This document shows, in pieces, positions 60,013 to 64,000 of a stretch of DNA of 64,000 nt. The stretch is from an uncultured Clostridia bacterium. GTDB lineage: Bacteria; Bacillota; Clostridia; Oscillospirales; Acutalibacteraceae. The DNA lies in assembly GCA_945912145.1 (NCBI GenBank), contig CAMEBF010000003.1, positions 1 to 64,000 on the forward strand, written 5' to 3'. The notes beneath the pieces were generated by a model. The model was not told where the DNA came from and ran no database searches. It was given only the letters and a program-made list of their open reading frames with translations. The position numbers were made by a program, and so were the translations under genes. How positions within the stretch are numbered: position 1 is the stretch's first letter; each line of letters starts with the position of its first letter.

Positions 60013-61485
60013 ATGGCAAAGAAGCCGACCGCCGCAGCGGCGTCTCCTCTTGTTACGGGAGACACAAAATATGTCAAAAATTCAGAGTTTATTCTTTACC
60101 TTGTATCGGTGTTCTTTTATACGATGATGACGGGTACCGTCGGTTCATACCGGAACAATTACCTTGTCAACGTTCTGACATTATCCGATGATGAGGTATC
60201 TTTTTATAATGTTCTGGTGTCCGTCATTCCGTTCGTGCTGAACTTTTTCATCGCGATGTACATAGACGGAAGAAAAACCAATAAAGGCGGCAAATTCAGA
60301 CCGCTTGCCTTGCTTGTTGCGATTCCGGCCGGTGTTTTTCTTGTGCTCTCATTTTGCGCTCCGAAAGGTCTCACCGGTACGCTGCTGATGATCTATCTCG
60401 TGACGGTCGCCGTGGCATGGTCGGTCTGCACCAATTTCGGCGACTGCGTCAATAAAGTCGCCATTGTCATGACGCCGAATCTGCGTGAACGTGATACGAT
60501 CATGTCGTTCCGCGGTATCGTATCCGCTGTCGGCAATTCTGCGCCGCTGGTCGTCGAGCTTGTGCTCGCGTTCTTCGTCAAGGATAAGGGGCTCCGCTAT
60601 ATCGGTGTTGCTTCATTGTGCGGCGTGTGCGGCATCGTAACGATGCTGCTCGGCATGAAGACCGTCCGCGAACGCGTTGTCTACAGTCAGGAAAAGAAAA
60701 ATCCGATAGTCGGTTTTGCTGACATTCTGCGGAATAAAACCTCGTGGGTCATCATCATTTCCGAATTTCTCAAGAGTTTCCGCGGTGTTTCGACCTATAT
60801 GGGCATCTTCCTGGCGGAGGCACTACTCGGCGAAGGCAAGTTCCTGCTCTTCGGTCTGCCCACGGGAATCGGTACGGCGGTCGGTATGCTGCTGATCAAT
60901 TTCCTGCTCAAGAAGTTCAATTCCAAGGTTCTCTATATCGCCAGCGGCTGCTATTCGGTGGTCGTGAATCTCGCGGCGTTTGGCATCGGTTATGCCTACT
61001 TTAAGTCCGGTAACGCGGTTTTGCAGATCGTGTTCGTTATCTTCCTGTTCCTTATCGGTCTGCAGTTCGGTGCGTCGAATCTGCTGCCGACGATGTTCCA
61101 GGCGGATGTCCTCGAAGAAATCGAGGTCAAGACCGGAAAACGTCTGGACGCATCCCTGCCGTTTGTCATCTCTGTCGGCACCATGATCAGCGGCACGATC
61201 GCAAACGCGCTTGCGCCGAAAATCCTCTACGGTACGAAAGTGCCCATTATCGCTTATCAGCAGGCGGTTGACGGCGTCAATGCCGTTCAGAGCGAACATA
61301 CGAAGATCATGCTCCTGTTTTTCTATACCGTCGTACACGGTATCATGATGTTCCTGGCAGGCGTACCGTTCTTTGCTTGGAAGCTGACCGGCAAGAGAAA
61401 AGAGGAGATTCACGCGTCAGTCATTGAGTATCGCAAAAAACTGGCAGAGCAGAGCGGTGAAGCAGAAGAGTCTGCCGAGTCATAA
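60013..61485 (+). CDS. GPH-family (MelB-like) sugar:cation symporter-type MFS protein
   Basis: This 490-residue membrane protein has about twelve hydrophobic helices. The layout is that of glycoside-pentoside-hexuronide transporters: SVFFYTMMTGTVGSYRNNYL at helix 1, 'NFFIAMYIDGRKTNKGGKFRPLA' after helix 2 (DxxxxxxG(R/K)xRP motif), and VMTPNLRERDTIMSFRGIVS. The hydrophilic C-terminal tail is charged. The substrate is probably a sugar or glycoside. The divergent AraC gene and the downstream phosphoesterase gene suggest a small uptake module. Confidence 0.82.
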   Translation: MAKKPTAAAASPLVTGDTKYVKNSEFILYLVSVFFYTMMTGTVGSYRNNYLVNVLTLSDDEVSFYNVLVSVIPFVLNFFIAMYIDGRKTNKGGKFRPLALLVAIPAGVFLVLSFCAPKGLTGTLLMIYLVTVAVAWSVCTNFGDCVNKVAIVMTPNLRERDTIMSFRGIVSAVGNSAPLVVELVLAFFVKDKGLRYIGVASLCGVCGIVTMLLGMKTVRERVVYSQEKKNPIVGFADILRNKTSWVIIISEFLKSFRGVSTYMGIFLAEALLGEGKFLLFGLPTGIGTAVGMLLINFLLKKFNSKVLYIASGCYSVVVNLAAFGIGYAYFKSGNAVLQIVFVIFLFLIGLQFGASNLLPTMFQADVLEEIEVKTGKRLDASLPFVISVGTMISGTIANALAPKILYGTKVPIIAYQQAVDGVNAVQSEHTKIMLLFFYTVVHGIMMFLAGVPFFAWKLTGKRKEEIHASVIEYRKKLAEQSGEAEESAES

Positions 61486-61514
61486 GATCGTATGATAACT
61501 GCGAAAGCAGAAAC

Positions 61515-61560
61515 ATAAGGCGAGGAAACGCGGCGGTAGGGCATCTCTGCCGTCGCGTTT
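61515..61560 (+). other. Strong intergenic hairpin between transporter and phosphoesterase genes
   Basis: GGAAACGCGGCGGTAG and CTGCCGTCGCGTTTCC can pair over 16 bp with one or two wobble pairs and a short loop. No T-run follows, so it is more likely an mRNA processing or stability element than a terminator. Confidence 0.5.
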
Positions 61561-61590
61561 CCCCGTCAGCGTATGAAACGGAGGTATGCT

Positions 61591-62952
61591 ATGAAACCGT
61601 TTTCCTTTCTTGTTGTGGCGGATCCGCACTACTTCGCGAAGAGTCTGGATGCCTACGGAACCGCTTACGAAGAATTTATGGATTTTGAGCAGAAATGCTA
61701 CGCCGAGACAGCAGCCATCAACGACGCTGTTTTTGAGTATCTGAAAAATCAGACCCGGGCGGATGTGATTCTCTTCAGCGGCGATCTCTCCTTTAACGGC
61801 GAAAAGGCGAGCCATGAGGAGTTTTCACAAAAGCTCAAAGACTTGCAGGACAGCGGGAAGGACTGTTACGTCGTGACCGCCGGACATGATATCGAGCCGA
61901 ATCCGTTTGCCTATGACGAGGAACACGGCAGAAAGCCGGTCGAGGGCATCCGATTTGAGGATTTATACGACTATTATCGTGATTTTGGCTACGATAAAGC
62001 CATCGCGTTCAATCAGAAGTATCTGTCCTATGTCGCGCAGATTGCCGACGGCGTGCGGCTTCTTGTCCTGTGTAACGATAGCCCCGAAAAACGCAACGTC
62101 GCATATACCGACGAGCTGATGGACTGGGCAAAGGAGCAGGCGAAGAAAGCGAAAGCGGACGGTCAGATCATGCTTGCGATGGAGCATTATCCGCTCTTGG
62201 CGGGTCAGCCCATCTTACAGCTGATCCCCGACGCGAGGCAGAAGAACAGCCGTGCGGTCATCGAGATGCTCGCGGACAACGGCGTGCACGTCTGCTTCAC
62301 CGGACATATGCACAACCAGAGCATCAACGTCACCGAGACGCCGAACGGCAACAAATTTTACGATATCTGCACCGGCTCGATCATCGGCTGTCCGGCATAT
62401 ATGCGCTTGTGTACGCTTGAAGACGAAAACACGTTGCAGGTGACGAGCATTCCCGTTCCCGAATTTGAGTGGGATACCAAGGGCAAATCCGGTAAGGACT
62501 ATATGCAGGATCAGTTTGAGCGCATGATCCGTTCGATGATTACCGGCATGAAGGACAATCCCGCAAAGCTGCTTGGAAAATTCGGCGCAGGTGACAAGAA
62601 AGCGTTGTTCGGCCCCGTGAAGAAGATCGGCAAGGCGATGAGCACATGGAGCGTCGGCAAGGTCGCGCGTCTGTTGTGCGTCAAGGCGGCTCCCGAGGTG
62701 CGCGATATGCCGTTTTTAGAGCTTGCGATCGGCGTTGTGCGCTATGCTTTTGAAGGTGATCAGCCCTATGTGGAGGGAACGCCTGCCGGCAATACCATCC
62801 TGAAAGTGTTCGGCAGACTGAAACCCGTCTTCCGGATCCTGAATAAAAAACTGCACGGCTCACAGGGCGAAACGCTTGATTTCTATGAGCTGCTCAAGCA
62901 CAGCGCCGGCAATTACGGCATTTCGGATTATGAGGCGACGCTGAAGTTCTGA
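61591..62952 (+). CDS. Calcineurin-like metallophosphoesterase, long C-terminal region
   Basis: This 453-residue protein has the phosphoesterase motifs FLVVADPHYF (D-x-H), VILFSGDLSFNG (GD), VVTAGHDIEPNP (GHD replaces the usual GNHD), MLAMEHYPLL and VCFTGHMHNQ (GHxH). The Asn-to-missing change in the third motif removes a normal metal/substrate ligand. The C-terminal 170 residues are helical and basic (KLLGKFGAGDKKALFGPVKK) and unfamiliar. There is no signal peptide. ATG 61591 lies 6 nt after CGGAGGT. It may act on a phosphorylated product of the sugar imported by the upstream transporter. Confidence 0.83.
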   Translation: MKPFSFLVVADPHYFAKSLDAYGTAYEEFMDFEQKCYAETAAINDAVFEYLKNQTRADVILFSGDLSFNGEKASHEEFSQKLKDLQDSGKDCYVVTAGHDIEPNPFAYDEEHGRKPVEGIRFEDLYDYYRDFGYDKAIAFNQKYLSYVAQIADGVRLLVLCNDSPEKRNVAYTDELMDWAKEQAKKAKADGQIMLAMEHYPLLAGQPILQLIPDARQKNSRAVIEMLADNGVHVCFTGHMHNQSINVTETPNGNKFYDICTGSIIGCPAYMRLCTLEDENTLQVTSIPVPEFEWDTKGKSGKDYMQDQFERMIRSMITGMKDNPAKLLGKFGAGDKKALFGPVKKIGKAMSTWSVGKVARLLCVKAAPEVRDMPFLELAIGVVRYAFEGDQPYVEGTPAGNTILKVFGRLKPVFRILNKKLHGSQGETLDFYELLKHSAGNYGISDYEATLKF

Positions 62953-63012
62953 GACAATATGCCGTTCGTTTTGCAAAAATAAAAACGAAATGTGAATTTT
63001 GTTTATTTTTCC

Positions 63013-63041
63013 TTGACTTGAGACGGTTCATATTGTATAGT
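63013..63041 (+). promoter_or_regulatory. Promoter of the 42-residue peptide gene
   Basis: TTGACT (63013-63018) and TATAGT (63036-63041) are spaced by 17 nt, 28 nt before the start codon. Confidence 0.75.
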
Positions 63042-63069
63042 TATTTCAAAGAAAATTTTAGGAGGCGAA

Positions 63070-63198
63070 ATGCAAATGGTATTGATTATCAAACTTCTCG
63101 TCAAGATTATCAAAGTTATGATTGCTCTTGGTAAGTTCGGATTCCTTGATGAGGTTCTCAGCAAGCTCGAGGACATGATCCCCGCAGAGTATGAATAA
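63070..63198 (+). CDS. Orphan small amphipathic peptide, 42 residues
   Basis: A complete small gene: promoter at 63013-63041, GGAGG 4 nt before ATG 63070 (second ATG 63076 at 10 nt), 42 codons, TAA and a terminator. The product begins MQMVLIIKLLVKIIKVMIAL, a cationic, strongly hydrophobic amphipathic helix. After GKFGFLDEV the second half is acidic and ends DMIPAEYE. It has no leader-peptide GG motif, no cysteine and no partner gene. It could be a membrane-active peptide, a type I toxin-like peptide or a small membrane-protein regulator. I recognise no family. Confidence 0.65.
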   Translation: MQMVLIIKLLVKIIKVMIALGKFGFLDEVLSKLEDMIPAEYE

Positions 63199-63217
63199 TC
63201 TGTTTTGAAGCAAGTAT

Positions 63218-63247
63218 AAAGACCGGGTCTTAGGATCCGGTCTTTTT
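63218..63247 (+). terminator. Intrinsic terminator of the 42-residue peptide gene
   Basis: A perfect 9-bp stem (63218-63226 with 63237-63245) ends in a T-rich tail. Confidence 0.85.
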
Positions 63248-63342
63248 CTGCGTCTCGTATTTACGTTTCACGGCAGAGAATCATCGTAAATACAATAAGT
63301 GGTCAATAGGAAGACATGAAGGAATCAAAACGCGACTGATGC

Positions 63343-63382
63343 CATTAAAAAGAGCACCTGCAGAAGCAAGTGCTTTTTTTTG
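63343..63382 (-). terminator. Terminator of the tRNA transcript
   Basis: A stem of at least 5 bp (63352-63356 with 63370-63374) has CTTTTT downstream on the minus strand and eight T on the plus strand, so it can act in both directions. It lies directly after the tRNA-Trp gene. Confidence 0.65.
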
Positions 63383-63456
63383 GCAGGGGCAGTAAGAATC
63401 GAACTCACGACACGCGGTTTTGGAGACCGCTGCTCTACCAGCTGAGCTATACCCCT
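63381..63456 (-). tRNA. tRNA-Trp (anticodon CCA)
   Basis: This is a 76-nt cloverleaf on the minus strand, including an encoded 3' CCA. The acceptor AGGGGTA pairs with TGCCCCT and the discriminator is G. The D-arm contains AGCTCAGCTGGTAGAGC. The anticodon stem GCGGT/ACCGC encloses loop CTCCAAA, and the T-arm contains GTTCGATTC. It is co-oriented with the tRNA 35 nt upstream. Confidence 0.95.
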
Positions 63457-63491
63457 ATCTATTATACTCTTTGAGTGAAATTCGGTCTGAA

Positions 63492-63568
63492 TGGTGGACC
63501 ATCAGGGACTCGAACCCCGGACCGACCGGTTATGAGCCGGTTGCTCTAACCAACTGAGCTAATGGTCC
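63492..63568 (-). tRNA. tRNA with CAU anticodon (elongator Met, or Ile2)
   Basis: This is a 77-nt cloverleaf on the minus strand with encoded CCA. The acceptor GGACCAT pairs with ATGGTCC and the discriminator is A. The D-arm contains AGCTCAGTTGGTTAGAGC. The anticodon stem ACCGG/CCGGT encloses loop CTCATAA, and the T-arm contains GTTCGAGTC. Whether C34 is converted to lysidine (Ile2) or not (Met) cannot be decided by eye. Confidence 0.93.
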
Positions 63569-63694
63569 ATAAGAGCGATTGCTCAATAATTATATCATAA
63601 ATCCCGTGATTGTCAAGTCTTTTCAGAAAAAAATTTTATTTTCCTCTTTTCTTTTTCAAGTCATTGTGGTATGCTGTTTCTGAGGTGAAAAACA

Positions 63695-63883
63695 ATGCAA
63701 AAAGAATTGTCCAAAATGACAAAAAAAGAGAAAAAAGCGTATTACAAACAATTCCGCGGCATATGGAGCTGCAATCCCGTGACCAGACGTCCGCCAAATC
63801 CCAAAGCTTACAATCGTCAAAAATCCCGTTCATGGAAAAAGGACTTTCCGGACGGGATTTTTTCTTTGGTATTTTTTTCGTGA
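63695..63883 (+). CDS. Small basic protein, unknown, with hairpin inside its 3' end
   Basis: A 62-codon frame starts at ATG 63695 behind GAGGTG. The product is very basic (MQKELSKMTKKEKKAYYKQF, then SCNPVTRRPPNPKAYNRQKS). The first 46 residues look like a genuine conserved-type small protein. The remainder is encoded by a strong terminator hairpin (63820-63861), so the true 3' end is uncertain. It may be a nucleic-acid- or ribosome-associated small protein, but no family was recognised. Confidence 0.5.
   Translation: MQKELSKMTKKEKKAYYKQFRGIWSCNPVTRRPPNPKAYNRQKSRSWKKDFPDGIFSLVFFS
63820..63866 (+). terminator. Strong hairpin terminator overlapping the small basic gene
   Basis: A perfect 10-bp stem, AAAATCCCGT (63820-63829) with ACGGGATTTT (63852-63861), is followed by more T. 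The 22-nt loop itself contains GGAAA/TTTCC, which can extend the structure. Confidence 0.75.
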
Positions 63884-63896
63884 ATGATTTTTTGCA

Positions 63897-64000
63897 TTAA
63901 AATGGCAGATGATCGAAAAAAGCGTGAACGATTTTTTCGTCCACGTTTTTATATGGATTTAACGGAATAATTTTCTGAATTTTTTCTGCCACTTCAGCAG
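63897..64000 (-). CDS. Partial CDS, C-terminal end only
   Basis: An open minus-strand frame enters from the right edge and ends at TAA (63899-63897). It encodes about 34 residues, including AEVAEKIQKIIPLNPYKNVD and ending FFDHLPF. It reads like a real protein C-terminus, but a hairpin with flanking T-runs (63923-63945) lies within it. The true gene may therefore end differently. No family can be named from this fragment. Confidence 0.35.
   Translation of the reverse strand, partial: AEVAEKIQKIIPLNPYKNVDEKIVHAFFDHLPF
63916..63950. terminator. Hairpin with T-runs on both strands at the right edge
   Basis: A 9-bp stem with one G-U pair (63923-63931 with 63937-63945) is followed by six T on the minus strand and five on the plus strand. 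Confidence 0.55.

Overview
The window looks like the chromosome of a Gram-positive, endospore-lineage Clostridia bacterium of roughly 50% GC, probably an Oscillospirales/Ruminococcaceae-type gut anaerobe. This placement is inferred from gene content: spo0A, the spoIIAA-spoIIAB-sigF operon, whiA, HPr kinase, CIRCE-controlled hrcA-grpE-dnaK-dnaJ, a PstA-type c-di-AMP receptor, a ferredoxin-rich split glutamate synthase and a tandem glycine riboswitch. Housekeeping promoters are easy to read: seventeen listed here have TTGACA/TATAAT-like hexamers, nearly all with a 17-nt spacer.

Layout. 1-460: two tandem copies of a sequence resembling the 5' part of a tRNA-Ser. 486-3475: deformylase variant, flavin split-barrel protein, FRG-domain protein, BFD-like ferredoxin, PhzF. 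3674-5634 (-): Na+/amino-acid symporter under a glycine riboswitch. 5727-7111: NUDIX and TrmO. 7184-10834 (-): GH29, TrmB and a B12/radical SAM protein. 11086-12432: gdhA behind a possible leader ORF. 12526-16114 (-): an MFS and two DMT transporters around a 189-bp tandem triplication. 16293-19307: GH30 and a secreted PHP protein. 20453-25593: five-gene split glutamate synthase behind an attenuator-like leader. 25671-33593 (-): aromatic amino-acid operon tyrA-aroB-aroA-aroC-pheA-aroE/K-aroQ plus a beta-helix protein. 33774-35522: DUF1963 protein and phosphoesterase. 35868-38963: ABC exporter, DUF1854 protein and c-di-AMP receptor. 39122-41540: XRE regulator divergent from a mosaic secreted lectin/protease-like protein. 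41653-43071: spoIIA operon. 43132-46027: ABC exporter and nucleotidyltransferase-like protein. 46129-50938: heat-shock operon. 51125-54920 (-): hprK-glcK-murB-whiA. 55051-56610 (-): repeat lipoprotein and nagB. 56985-57761: spo0A. 57906-62952: WYL and AraC regulators, GPH transporter, phosphoesterase. 63070-64000: two small-protein genes, two tRNAs and the cut end of a further gene.

How the genes work together. Nitrogen assimilation is prominent: gdhA, the split glutamate synthase and a glycine-responsive symporter. Carbon control and sugar handling appear as HPrK, glucokinase, NagB, two glycosidases and a GPH transporter. Aromatic biosynthesis from DAHP onward is in one operon, but DAHP synthase is not in this window. 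Sporulation commitment (Spo0A) and forespore sigma control (SpoIIA) are both present.

The most unusual signals are: (i) a dispersed repeat family with a covarying hairpin and interchangeable end arrays; (ii) the triplication that carries copies of a neighbouring gene's 3' tail; (iii) the mosaic gene behind a palindromic operator; (iv) an orphan 42-residue peptide gene with its own promoter and terminator; (v) the exporter/DUF1854/c-di-AMP-receptor operon. Motifs were read by eye; no database search was run.
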